NCBI GenBank assembly: GCA_028280505.1
Contig: JANQLO010000085.1
Span: 62,001 to 126,000, forward strand
Origin: Chromatiales bacterium
GTDB lineage: Bacteria; Pseudomonadota; Gammaproteobacteria; Chromatiales; Chromatiaceae
Length of the DNA stretch: 64,000 nt
Direction of reading: 5' to 3'
Each line of letters opens with the position of its first letter. Position 1 is the stretch's first letter. The position numbers were made by a program, and so were the translations under genes. The notes under the pieces are model-generated. The model was not told the origin of the DNA, did no database searches, and saw nothing but the letters and a program-made list of their open reading frames with translations. Shown here in pieces: positions 52,459-61,567 of the stretch.

Positions 52459-54846
52459 CTAAGTGAAGCGGATGAACATCGCCGAGGTCCAGACCTTGGC
52501 ATCGTCGGTCTGACGCGCCAGCAGATAAACGGGCCGGAAGCCGGCCGGACCGTTTTTCGCCGGAATGGTCACCTCGCCGCTGACATCGCGCGGCATGGGT
52601 GCATCGCTCAGGCGCTGTACCGCGATGAACAACTCGGTACCGCCGAGTTCCTTGCGAATCGAGCCCTTCTCCAGCAATTCGGCACCGTCCACCTCCAGAC
52701 TGAACTCGGGACAATGCACGAAGGGGTTACCATCGAGTGGATTTCCGACCTTGACATAACCGTCGATGGTACCGTTGATAGCAATCTTGGCATGCGCCAG
52801 ATTCGATACATCGATCTCGATCGAATCGATATCGCCGTAGGTATCCGAACGGAAACCGATCTCGGTCGGCAAGGCGCGGAAGCAGTTTTCTTCATTGTGC
52901 TCGAACCCGTAACCGTCGAAACGATTGATGACGCCGTTGCTGATTTTGATTCGCCCTTTCCAATCGGCCCAACGATAACGGTCCTTGATGCGGGCGCCGC
53001 CCCATTGCACACGAATACGGCGTTCCGAGTAGCCCTCCTCTTCCTGCAGATTGCGCTCCCAGAACTTACCCTCGTGATCGTAGGCCTCGATCCTGTCCCA
53101 ACCCGCATCGCCGAGGAAACGGTAACCGATACGCGCCGGGCCGCCATGGTCGAACTCGTCGCCCATGATGTGTTCGCCACAATAAGTCCAACCGAATACC
53201 CGCTCACCCGTCGTGGCGAAGGTGTGTCGTGCACGCAAGGCTTGTGCGACGCTCTCGCGATCGAGCGCGGCGGCCAGAATACCGGTGACGCCGCCCTTGG
53301 TTCCGAACACTGCGGTGCCGGGGACTCCGCCGCCACAGCGTCCGCGGTGTTCGTCTCCGTTTGCCGACGCGCCTAATTTGTAACCCCGCTTCATGGTCTC
53401 TTCGTACAACCAACCGAAGTGACCCCAAGCCGATTCGATCTCGACCAAACGCTCGAGTACCGGATGATGCCAATCCATGATGCACCGCCGCCCACCGACA
53501 TGCGGCATTAACAAATGCCCTTCGGGATCATGAATGTAGGTCGCCCAAAGCTCTTCCAACGGCCAGGCGCCCGGTTCGATCTGATCGCCCGACATGTCTT
53601 CGTTCCATTCGAACGAACGGCAAACGTTGCCATGCTTGTCGAACGGAAACTCCGGCGTTTGCCCATGCAAAAAGACCACGTTGTGATCGCCGCCGGCACA
53701 GGAACTGCCACACCATTCGGTACCTGGGAAACAGACGAACTCGCCATCTTTGGTCAGCTCGTTGTTGATCAATTCGACTGCCGCATCCCAGCGCGCCTTG
53801 GTGATCTGGAAATCGTTCGCGGTATAGCCCAAGACATCCAGGCCGGCAACGTCACGTCCGTACGTGAGGTTGTATACGGTGTTGTTGGTACCCACGGTAT
53901 CGTCCGAATGCACATGCAGGTCGCCGTAGTAATTGCGATAGTGAGGAAAACTGTCGTCCAGCGTGACGTAAAAGGTCTTGGGTGCCACCGCCGGGTGCCC
54001 TTCGAGATCGGCCGTCACCGCCAACTCGCCGGCACTGCCGGTCGGTAGATCGTTTACCGCGACCACGGCCCAGCCCGCGTCGTTGAGGTCTAGCGCATTG
54101 TCGTAAACCCGGTCGCCATCCAACGCGGCACGCAGCGTTATCTTGCCCGGCCGATTCCAACAGGTATTCCCCCAGGCGTCTTCGGCACGAATGCGCAGCG
54201 TGACATCTTCGCCGCTGCGCACGATACGCGACCCGACGATCTCGAGTTTTGCCGGCGGACCGGGAACGATATCGATACTGACATCGCCCGGGACATCGCC
54301 GAAACGTGAAGTGCCCAGGGGATCGACGTAGCAACGGAAACGGAAGCCTTCTTCGACGAAAGTCTGCGCACGCGTACCCGGGCCGCCGAAGCGACGATCA
54401 CCCATGCGGATGATGATGTGATCGCCGGCTTTGAGATAACCATCGACGGTATCGACGATCACGGCCTTTTGGAAAGGACGCTCATGGCCCTTTTGATCGA
54501 AACGAACCTTGAGCGACTGCACGGTCGCCGGACTCTGCCCCGGCAGACAGGACGAGGCATGATACTCGGCGGATACGTAGTTCGCACCACTCGGATCGCT
54601 GGTCTGGAAAAGTGCCCAGTCGGAATAGAACTTGAACGTCGCCTTCATCCAGGCACCGTCGGCCATGCCCGAGGCACCCAGCTCGTAATCCAAGACGATC
54701 TCTGTCCACTCCCCGGCAACGAGTTTCTCGACATTGCAAGTGACCTTACCGAGGAACGGCATGGCCTTGGTCTTTTGATAAAGCCCCTGCGGTGCGATGT
54801 ACTCGCCAAGCTTTGCGCTCAGTTCCTGATCTGTCATCGTTTTCAT
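52459..54846 (-). CDS. DUF3604-type PHP-domain protein
   Basis: A 795-residue protein without a signal peptide. The N-terminal 300 residues are beta-rich, probably Ig-like (VEKLVAGEWTEIVLDYELG, SGEDVTLRIRAEDAWGN). The central part has a PHP-like metal site beginning YYGDLHVHSDDTVGTN near residue 310, with further candidate ligands in FVCFPGTEWCG, GDHNVVFLHG and ASANGDEHRGRCGG. This matches DUF3604-family proteins, thought to be metal-dependent hydrolases with no established substrate. The C-terminus is again beta-rich. The gene lies 55 bp before the binding-protein gene and about 100 bp after a DASS anion transporter, suggesting processing of an imported organic anion. Confidence 0.78.
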   Translation of the reverse strand: MKTMTDQELSAKLGEYIAPQGLYQKTKAMPFLGKVTCNVEKLVAGEWTEIVLDYELGASGMADGAWMKATFKFYSDWALFQTSDPSGANYVSAEYHASSCLPGQSPATVQSLKVRFDQKGHERPFQKAVIVDTVDGYLKAGDHIIIRMGDRRFGGPGTRAQTFVEEGFRFRCYVDPLGTSRFGDVPGDVSIDIVPGPPAKLEIVGSRIVRSGEDVTLRIRAEDAWGNTCWNRPGKITLRAALDGDRVYDNALDLNDAGWAVVAVNDLPTGSAGELAVTADLEGHPAVAPKTFYVTLDDSFPHYRNYYGDLHVHSDDTVGTNNTVYNLTYGRDVAGLDVLGYTANDFQITKARWDAAVELINNELTKDGEFVCFPGTEWCGSSCAGGDHNVVFLHGQTPEFPFDKHGNVCRSFEWNEDMSGDQIEPGAWPLEELWATYIHDPEGHLLMPHVGGRRCIMDWHHPVLERLVEIESAWGHFGWLYEETMKRGYKLGASANGDEHRGRCGGGVPGTAVFGTKGGVTGILAAALDRESVAQALRARHTFATTGERVFGWTYCGEHIMGDEFDHGGPARIGYRFLGDAGWDRIEAYDHEGKFWERNLQEEEGYSERRIRVQWGGARIKDRYRWADWKGRIKISNGVINRFDGYGFEHNEENCFRALPTEIGFRSDTYGDIDSIEIDVSNLAHAKIAINGTIDGYVKVGNPLDGNPFVHCPEFSLEVDGAELLEKGSIRKELGGTELFIAVQRLSDAPMPRDVSGEVTIPAKNGPAGFRPVYLLARQTDDAKVWTSAMFIRFT

Positions 54847-54947
54847 TGTTCAATAGTCCTCACGTCTCGATAAGGTTTCGCATGCCGAAGCGAAAGCGGC
54901 CACGTAAAATCGAAGGGGTCGGGAGCCGACGATATCGACCCGATTTC

Positions 54948-56513
54948 TTATTGATACGGCCAAGGCGCGCCGGGATCCCAAACCGGTAACCCGAGCAGGG
55001 CGTACCAGGGCGCCATGACCAAGATGCCGTAAGCAATGGCGATCAAAACGCTGACCCAGCCGGCCTTGAAGTAATCTGTCGTGGAGAATTCATCCGAACC
55101 GTAGGCGATCACCGCGGCAGTGATTTGCGTCGGCAGCAGATAGGCGAAGGTATCGGTGTCGCACACCAGCAAGGTAAAAGCCACCGGATGGAATTCGAGC
55201 GGCCCTGCCATGGCGAACACCACGGGCGCCAGCATGGCGATCGCCGCGACATTCGACAGCATGCCCATCCGAATGATGTGCGTACCGATCATCAGCGTAA
55301 GCACCGCGACCCACCAGGTCATCCCTTCGACCGCACCGTGTATGAGATGCGCGAGATAATCGGCCAAGCCGGACTTGGTCATCGCCGCGGTCATGGTGAT
55401 GGCACCGCCGAGCAACAGGAACGTGCCCCAAATGGTTTTGTCCTGCACCTGTTTCCATTTGAAGGGGAAAAGACCCGGCGTAAACAGTATTAAGATACCG
55501 ACCAGGCCGATGATGCCGAGTTGGAACTTGTGCAGTTCATAGATCGGGCTGCCCTTGCCCATGGTGAACAACAGCGCGATACCGGCAAACATGATCAGCA
55601 AGGTCCACTCGGCGCGCGACATCGGGCCCAGTTCCTTATGCTGAGCGTGAATCTTCGCGTGACCGCCGGAGATCTTGATACCGCCGGTCTTGAAGTGATA
55701 ACGCACCCAGGCCTGAGTCAACACGAACATGCCGAGGTACGGCACCTGCAGCAACATCCAGTCGAGATAACCCAATCCGCTGAATCCATTCTGCTCGAAA
55801 ATGCCGATCATGATCAGGTTCGGCAGGTGCGCGGTCATGATGAATACACCACAGATCATGGTGCCGTAGACCAGGGACTGAATAACGATCGCCTTACGCG
55901 CCTCGCGCTCTTCGGGCGTATCGCCAAGCAGATTACAGATACCCTTGACCACCGGCAGCAACGTTGCGGCACGTGCATTCGCGGCGGGAATCAAAAACGC
56001 CAACACGATGTTGACGAAAAACATGCCCCAGATAACACGCCCGACATTGCTTGCACGGATTTTGTCGAGGATACCCAGGGCGATACGTCGATCGAGTTTG
56101 AGCAGTTGCATGATCGCGCCGACCAGAAACGCGAACAGACACAACCAAACGACGTGCTTGGTAAAACCGGAGAACACCGTCTCCATCGGCGGTACCAGCT
56201 TGTCCTTCTTCTCGACCCAGGGTATGCCCTCGGTCATGATCAACAACAAAGGCACCGAGATACCCGTGATACCCACCGGCAGGGCCTCGGACACCCACAT
56301 GATGCTGGCCCATACCACGATCGCCAACACCGCCATACCGTTTTCACTCAAGCCCTCCGGACGGGGGAATACCCAAAGGATCAGAAAGAACATAACCCAC
56401 GCCGTCACGAACCCGATCAGAACCCGTTTCGGATCTCGACCGCTGGCACGTATGTTTTCTATGAAGTGATCGACGAAACCGCCTGACGGCGCAGCATCTG
56501 ATGCGCTGGACAT
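54948..56513 (-). CDS. DASS/SLC13-family organic anion transporter
   Basis: A 521-residue transporter of the divalent anion:Na+ symporter family with about twelve hydrophobic segments. Blocks include MWVSEALPVGITGISVPLLLI near residue 73, FLIPAANARAATLLPVVKGI near 172 (the SNT-like clamshell motif in variant form), GTFLLLGGAITMTAAMTKSG and MLSNVAAIAMLAPVVFA near 425. GGAGGAAGGATCT precedes the ATG. It is first in a run with the DUF3604-type protein and the cytoplasmic binding protein, and is divergent from a Crp/Fnr regulator. Substrate is probably a di- or tricarboxylate or sulfonate; not determinable here. Confidence 0.88.
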   Translation of the reverse strand: MSSASDAAPSGGFVDHFIENIRASGRDPKRVLIGFVTAWVMFFLILWVFPRPEGLSENGMAVLAIVVWASIMWVSEALPVGITGISVPLLLIMTEGIPWVEKKDKLVPPMETVFSGFTKHVVWLCLFAFLVGAIMQLLKLDRRIALGILDKIRASNVGRVIWGMFFVNIVLAFLIPAANARAATLLPVVKGICNLLGDTPEEREARKAIVIQSLVYGTMICGVFIMTAHLPNLIMIGIFEQNGFSGLGYLDWMLLQVPYLGMFVLTQAWVRYHFKTGGIKISGGHAKIHAQHKELGPMSRAEWTLLIMFAGIALLFTMGKGSPIYELHKFQLGIIGLVGILILFTPGLFPFKWKQVQDKTIWGTFLLLGGAITMTAAMTKSGLADYLAHLIHGAVEGMTWWVAVLTLMIGTHIIRMGMLSNVAAIAMLAPVVFAMAGPLEFHPVAFTLLVCDTDTFAYLLPTQITAAVIAYGSDEFSTTDYFKAGWVSVLIAIAYGILVMAPWYALLGLPVWDPGAPWPYQ

Positions 56514-56577
56514 AGATCCTTCCTCCGCAGATATGCCCGACTTGGCCGGGTGACTTTTAGTAATTGCTTATTGACCG

Positions 56578-56594
56578 AAGTGCCGTCAGCACTT
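56578..56594. promoter_or_regulatory. Inverted repeat between the DASS operon and the Crp/Fnr regulator
   Basis: AAGTGC-N5-GCACTT is a perfect 17-bp dyad about 65 bp upstream of the DASS transporter start. It differs from Crp (TGTGA) and Fnr (TTGAT) half-sites. It could be the site of the divergently encoded Crp/Fnr-family protein, by position only. Confidence 0.4.
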
Positions 56595-56807
56595 ATCGGC
56601 TTATAGTCGGGAATTATGGTCGGCGGTCCTAAACGATTCTGTCGTCTACATGACACTCGGCGATTTTTTTTTGCTAAGTTCTTGGAAGACGCGAATCGAC
56701 TGCGCAATGCATGTCGGGTGCCCGTCGCAGGGAACGCGCGAGGGCCGCCGGCCTGCGCGAATCGATTTCACATGTATCAGTAAAGTCAACGACGGGTCGC
56801 AACAACG

Positions 56808-57539
56808 ATGCTCCATCCCATCGAGACCGATAGCTGGGTGACCTCTCCGCGCAACTTCTTGCAATCTTTGAACAAGACGCAACAAGACGAGCTGCAACGG
56901 ATGTCGTGCCGACGTGTGTTACAGAAAGGGGATCACATCTTCAGTCGTGGCGCACCGGGCGAGAATGTTTACATCCTGCTCGAAGGTCGCGCGAAAATCT
57001 ACGAGGTCTCACCGGTCGGGCGTGAAGTCATCCTGTGGTTTTGCCTGCCCGGAGAGATTTTCGGTATCGCCGAGATCCCCAGCGGGAATCGTAGACCGGT
57101 CACTGCGATCGCCTGTACCGAGGTACATTTGTTAATCATCCCGCGTGCACGTTTTCTCGCCTACATGGAAAACCGGCCGGCGATCGCACGCCTGATCATC
57201 GAACTCCTGTCCTGCCGCATGCGCATGCTCGGCGATTGGATGCTCAATATGGCGACCGACGACGTTGGCGCGCGCATCGCCAAACTGTTCCTGCGCCTGC
57301 GCAGTCAGTACGGTATCGATTGCACCGTGCACTGCGGTTGTGCCAGCATGATCGAATTCAAACTCACCCATCAGGAGATTGCCGATCTGGTCGGCACCAG
57401 TCGGCAGACGGTCTCGACTATCGTCAATCGCATGCGACGCGACGACATCATCAGTCTCGATCAGAAGATCATGCATTTACGCGACATCGGTGCACTGGAG
57501 TCATTGGCGGCCGGCCAAGCGACAGAAGATCACGCATGA
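56808..57539 (+). CDS. Crp/Fnr family transcriptional regulator
   Basis: A 243-residue regulator with an N-terminal cyclic-nucleotide-binding-type domain (residues 20-140; GDHIFSRGAPGENVYILLEGRAKIY, LPGEIFGIAE) and a C-terminal winged helix (about 165-225) with FKLTHQEIADLVGTSRQTVSTIVNRM. There is no N-terminal Cys cluster like that of Fnr, so it is unlikely to bind an oxygen-sensing [4Fe-4S] cluster, although CHCGCAS-like cysteines occur near residue 172. It is divergent from the DASS transporter operon and followed after 27 bp by a small membrane protein gene. Confidence 0.9.
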   Translation: MLHPIETDSWVTSPRNFLQSLNKTQQDELQRMSCRRVLQKGDHIFSRGAPGENVYILLEGRAKIYEVSPVGREVILWFCLPGEIFGIAEIPSGNRRPVTAIACTEVHLLIIPRARFLAYMENRPAIARLIIELLSCRMRMLGDWMLNMATDDVGARIAKLFLRLRSQYGIDCTVHCGCASMIEFKLTHQEIADLVGTSRQTVSTIVNRMRRDDIISLDQKIMHLRDIGALESLAAGQATEDHA

Positions 57540-57566
57540 CTTCGCATCCACGCGAGATCGAATGAC

Positions 57567-57851
57567 ATGATGGATGTGCTCGACACGCTCGTCGGTGTCG
57601 TGATTCTGATCGATGTCTATGTCATCGTATTCTTCCGCCTGCTGGTCAGGCGTGACTACGAGAAAAGCACCGGCAACAAAGAAAGCATGTTCGACGTGCT
57701 TCTCAGTGTGCCTAAAAAAGACCGTCTCAGCCCAAGCGGACGCAGCTTTTTACGCAAGTATTGGATGGCGCTTGGTATCATGGGCCTGTGTTTCGCCTAC
57801 GTGGCGGCGACCCGTCTGATCGGCGGCGACTTTTTCGCGCGGATCGGCTGA
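57567..57851 (+). CDS. 94-aa membrane protein, unrecognised
   Basis: I do not recognise this protein. It has an N-terminal transmembrane segment (LDTLVGVVILIDVYVIVFFRLLV) and a second near the C-terminus (YWMALGIMGLCFAYVAATRL), with a polar loop containing RRDYEKSTGNKES and PKKDRLSPSGR between. Both ends would face the same side. It begins 27 bp after the Crp/Fnr gene and probably shares its transcript. ATGATG gives two possible starts one codon apart. Function unknown. Confidence 0.65.
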   Translation: MMDVLDTLVGVVILIDVYVIVFFRLLVRRDYEKSTGNKESMFDVLLSVPKKDRLSPSGRSFLRKYWMALGIMGLCFAYVAATRLIGGDFFARIG

Positions 57852-57949
57852 GCCGCATTCGCCACGCGGCATCACCCTAAACCCCGGGATACATACACCG
57901 GCACGGTGCGGGCAAGACCCGCCGTGCCGAACATTTTTGGAACCGATCT

Positions 57950-59389
57950 ATGCCATCGGATATCGCCGTTTACGGACTCGGCGTCATGGGACGCAATCTC
58001 GCATTGAACTTCGCCGATCACGGGTTCACGGTCAGTGTTTTCAATCGCACCGCCGAAGTCACCGGAGATTTCATCTCGGCTCTGCCCGAAGATCATGGCA
58101 TCCAGGCAACCTATAGCGTCGACGCGCTTGTCGAATCACTGAACCGGCCGCGGGTGATCGTGCTGATGGCCACCGCCGGCAAGGTAATCGATTTGGTGAT
58201 CGACAGCCTGCTGCCGCATCTGTCGCCCGGCGATATCGTAGTCGACGGCGGCAACTCCCACTTTCGCGACAGCGAACGCCGCTGGCGGACGCTACGCGAT
58301 CAAGGGATACGCTTTCTCGGCTGCGGCATCTCCGGCGGCGAAGAAGGCGCACGTCACGGCCCGGCAATCATGCCGGGCGGCGATGCCGAGGCCTGGCCTC
58401 AGGTGCGCGATATGTTGCGACGCATCGCCGCGCGGGCCGACGATGGCGAACCCTGTTGCCGCTGGATCGGTAACGGCGGCGCCGGCCATTACGTAAAAAT
58501 GGTCCACAACGGCATCGAGTACGGCGATATGCAGTTGATCGCCGAGGCCTGGCAGCTCATGCGCAGCGGCCTGGGCATGCACAGCATGGAAATCGCCGAC
58601 ACCTTTGCGGACTGGAACCAGGGCGTCTTGTCGTCCTACCTCATCGAGATCACCGCCGACATACTGCGTGTCACCGAAGCCGACGGCAGTCCACGAGTGG
58701 ATCACATCATGGATGCCGCCGGCCAGAAGGGTACCGGCCGCTGGACCGCCATCGACTCGCTCGAGGTCGGTGTGCCGCTCACGCTCATCACCGAGGCCGT
58801 GTATGCGCGCACCTTGTCGTCAATGAAAGACGAACGCGTTGCTGCAGCGCAGCACCTGGGTAGCCCCAAAGTACCTGCCGAAGGCGATCGCGATACCCTG
58901 TTAGGCGCGATCCACGACGCCCTGTACGCGGCCAAGATCATTTCTTACACCCAAGGCTTCCAGCAGATGCGCGCGGCGGCGCAAGCATACGACTGGCAAC
59001 TCGCCTATGGCGACATTGCATTGATCTGGCGCGCCGGCTGCATCATTCGCAGCCGCTTTCTGGATGACATCAAAAACGCTTTCGAACGCGACCCCGGCCT
59101 GCCCAGCCTGTTGTTCGACGATTTCTTCGCGACCGCGCTGCGCGAGGCCGATCCGGGTTGGCGACAAGCGATCACCCTCGGCATCAACAGCGCCATCCCT
59201 CTGCCCGCAATGAGTTCGGCATTAAGCTTTTATGACGGCTACCGCAGCGCGACCGTCTCGGCCAATCTGCTCCAGGCACAGCGCGATTATTTCGGTGCGC
59301 ATACTTACCGCCGCATCGATCGTGATCCGAATGTCGGCTGGCATACGCATTGGGCCGAAGACCGACGCGAGGAAGCCGTCGATGACTGA
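57950..59389 (+). CDS. gnd: 6-phosphogluconate dehydrogenase, decarboxylating
   Basis: A 479-residue enzyme producing ribulose 5-phosphate, carbon dioxide and NADPH in the oxidative pentose phosphate pathway. The NADP-binding start DIAVYGLGVMGRNLALNFADHG, the substrate motif GCGISGGEEGARHGPAIMPGG in parts, the catalytic Lys in GGAGHYVKMVHNGIEYGDMQ, and the late ALSFYDGYRSA are all present. Length matches the long-chain (GndA) type. GGAAC precedes the ATG. It is the first gene of a compact operon; zwf begins 8 bp before its stop. The order gnd-zwf-pgl keeps the three pathway enzymes together. Confidence 0.96.
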   Translation: MPSDIAVYGLGVMGRNLALNFADHGFTVSVFNRTAEVTGDFISALPEDHGIQATYSVDALVESLNRPRVIVLMATAGKVIDLVIDSLLPHLSPGDIVVDGGNSHFRDSERRWRTLRDQGIRFLGCGISGGEEGARHGPAIMPGGDAEAWPQVRDMLRRIAARADDGEPCCRWIGNGGAGHYVKMVHNGIEYGDMQLIAEAWQLMRSGLGMHSMEIADTFADWNQGVLSSYLIEITADILRVTEADGSPRVDHIMDAAGQKGTGRWTAIDSLEVGVPLTLITEAVYARTLSSMKDERVAAAQHLGSPKVPAEGDRDTLLGAIHDALYAAKIISYTQGFQQMRAAAQAYDWQLAYGDIALIWRAGCIIRSRFLDDIKNAFERDPGLPSLLFDDFFATALREADPGWRQAITLGINSAIPLPAMSSALSFYDGYRSATVSANLLQAQRDYFGAHTYRRIDRDPNVGWHTHWAEDRREEAVDD

Positions 59390-60860
59390 AAGCTGCACCC
59401 TGATCATCTTCGGCGCCACCGGCAACCTGGCGCAGGTCAAACTGCTGCCCGCGCTCTATAGTCTGCATACCGGCGGCATGCTGCCGGACGCCTTGCGTAT
59501 CGTCTGTTGCGGCCGGCGCAACTACGACGATGCGACCTGGCATGAACAAGTACGTGCATCATTGGCGCAGCATGCCCGCATACCCTTTTGCGGCGATGAC
59601 TGCGACAACTTTTGCACACGCATACGCTATTTCGACGGCGACCTTGACGAGTCGGCAACCTTCGAGGCCCTCGACCGTCTACTCGAAGACGCAGCGTTTC
59701 CCGATAACCATGTGTTCTATATTTCACTCCCGCCCGCGAGCTATGAGGGCATTGTCGCCGCGCTCGATTACCAGGGCATGCTCGACGAACGTCATGCATG
59801 GCGACGCGTCGTCATCGAAAAACCCTTCGGCGCCAGCCTCGACAGCGCACGCGAATTACAACGGCGAATCCGTGTCCACCTGCGCGAGGATCAGACCTAC
59901 CGGATCGATCACTACATGGGCAAGGCGATGGTGCAAAACGTATTGGTTACCCGCTTCGCCAACCTGATGCTGGAACCCCTGTGGAACCGCAATTACATCG
60001 ATCATGTGCAGATAACCCGTACCGAACGCCTCGGCGTCGGTAGCCGCGCGGGCTTTTACGAAGACACGGGGGCATTGCGTGACATGCTGCAGAGCCACTT
60101 GATGCAGATGATGGCATTGGTCGCCATGGAAGCCCCGGTGTCGATGGATGCCGAAGACCTGCGCGACGAAAAGGTCAAGGTGCTGAAATCGATACGACCC
60201 ATCCCGGCCAAATCGCTCGACACCCAGGCCTATCGGGCGCAATACGGACCCGGCGAAATCGATGGCGAGCCGGTGCCCGGCTATCGCGAGGAATCGGGCG
60301 TCGACCCGCGGAGCCGGACCGAAACCTATGCGGCACTGAAACTCTATGTCGACAATTGGCGCTGGCGTGACGTGCCTTTTTATCTGCGCACCGGGAAGCG
60401 CATGGCCGAGGCACGGACGCTGGTCGCCATCTGTTTCAAACAACCGCCAAAACACTTTTTTCGCAGCGCCCATATCCAACACCCGCCGCCGAACTGGTTG
60501 ATCATGAGTATCTCGCCGGAGGAGTCGCTGCGACTGGAGATCACCGTCAAGGAGCCCGGGCTCGAGATGAAAACCCGACAGATCAGTCTGGACGCCCCAT
60601 TCCGTTGCGAACATCACGCCAAAACGGATGCTTACGAAGGTCTCTTGCTCGATGTTATTGAGGGAGACCGTTCCTTGTTCCTACGATATGACGAAGTCGA
60701 ATGGGCTTGGCGCATCGTCGATCCGGTACTCAACGCCTGGGACGCCGAAGCGGCCGACATGCCCAGCTATCCGGCCGGGCAATGGGAACCGGATACGGTA
60801 CGCCGCATTTTCAAACACGCGGACCAAACTTGGCGCCATCACCTGGACCCGGAGACATGA
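59382..60860 (+). CDS. zwf: Glucose-6-phosphate 1-dehydrogenase
   Basis: A 492-residue enzyme oxidising glucose 6-phosphate to the lactone. The dinucleotide site is LIIFGATGNLAQVKLLPALY (GATGNL instead of the commoner GASGDL), the substrate and catalytic site RIDHYMGKAMVQNVLVTRFAN in parts, and the structural coenzyme region YLRTGKRMAEARTLVAICFK. The ATG at 59382 overlaps the gnd stop by 8 bp and has GAGGAAG upstream; the frame is open further upstream but that part lies inside gnd. It is coupled to pgl by an ATGA overlap. Confidence 0.96.
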   Translation: MTESCTLIIFGATGNLAQVKLLPALYSLHTGGMLPDALRIVCCGRRNYDDATWHEQVRASLAQHARIPFCGDDCDNFCTRIRYFDGDLDESATFEALDRLLEDAAFPDNHVFYISLPPASYEGIVAALDYQGMLDERHAWRRVVIEKPFGASLDSARELQRRIRVHLREDQTYRIDHYMGKAMVQNVLVTRFANLMLEPLWNRNYIDHVQITRTERLGVGSRAGFYEDTGALRDMLQSHLMQMMALVAMEAPVSMDAEDLRDEKVKVLKSIRPIPAKSLDTQAYRAQYGPGEIDGEPVPGYREESGVDPRSRTETYAALKLYVDNWRWRDVPFYLRTGKRMAEARTLVAICFKQPPKHFFRSAHIQHPPPNWLIMSISPEESLRLEITVKEPGLEMKTRQISLDAPFRCEHHAKTDAYEGLLLDVIEGDRSLFLRYDEVEWAWRIVDPVLNAWDAEAADMPSYPAGQWEPDTVRRIFKHADQTWRHHLDPET

Positions 60861-61567
60861 CAGACTGGCAGGTCGAGAGTGATGACGCCGCGGTAGCCGA
60901 TGCCGCCTGCCGCCGAATCGGCATCGCGGCACGCGAGGCAATCGCACGACACGGACGCTTCAATCTGGTGCTTGCCGGCGGCTCGACACCGCTGGATACC
61001 TATGCACGCCTGGCATCCAGCGAGCAAGACTGGCGTCGCTGGACATTGTTTTACGGCGACGAACGCTGCTTGCCCGCTGACGATCCTCAACGCAATAGCA
61101 CACAGGTCGCAGCGACCGGCCTGGTGGCGCGGGTCCGCAAACATCATCCGATTGACACTGAACAAGGCTGCAAGAACGCCGCTCGGACCTATCACGATCG
61201 CATCGCATCCATCATGCCGTTCGACATGGTGTTACTCGGTATGGGCGAGGACGGCCATACCGCAAGTCTGTTCCCTGAACGCGATTGGCCCGACAAAACG
61301 GTGTTCGCGGTCAAGGACTCGCCCAAACCGCCGGCACAACGGATCACCCTCGGTGTCCAGGCATTGCAAGCCTGTCACAACATGCTGGTATTAGTCACCG
61401 GGGAAACCAAGGCCAATGCGGTTCGACAATGGCGCGATGGCGCCAACCTGCCGATCGCACAAATCAGTGCATTGACGCAAGCAACGGTATTGGTGGAAAG
61501 AAAATGCCTGAGTCCTACAAATGTTCAATCCGCCGCTGACAAAGCACCTGTAGATTCCGACGCATGA
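60857..61567 (+). CDS. pgl: 6-phosphogluconolactonase
   Basis: A 236-residue lactonase of the DevB/SOL type, hydrolysing 6-phosphogluconolactone. Family markers are FNLVLAGGSTPLDTY near residue 36, FYGDERCLPADDPQRNS near 66 and LLGMGEDGHTASLFP near 127. The ATG at 60857 overlaps the zwf stop (ATGA) and the glk ATG overlaps its own stop, so three genes are translationally coupled. An open frame extends upstream inside zwf but would add no family sequence. Confidence 0.95.
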   Translation: MTDWQVESDDAAVADAACRRIGIAAREAIARHGRFNLVLAGGSTPLDTYARLASSEQDWRRWTLFYGDERCLPADDPQRNSTQVAATGLVARVRKHHPIDTEQGCKNAARTYHDRIASIMPFDMVLLGMGEDGHTASLFPERDWPDKTVFAVKDSPKPPAQRITLGVQALQACHNMLVLVTGETKANAVRQWRDGANLPIAQISALTQATVLVERKCLSPTNVQSAADKAPVDSDA

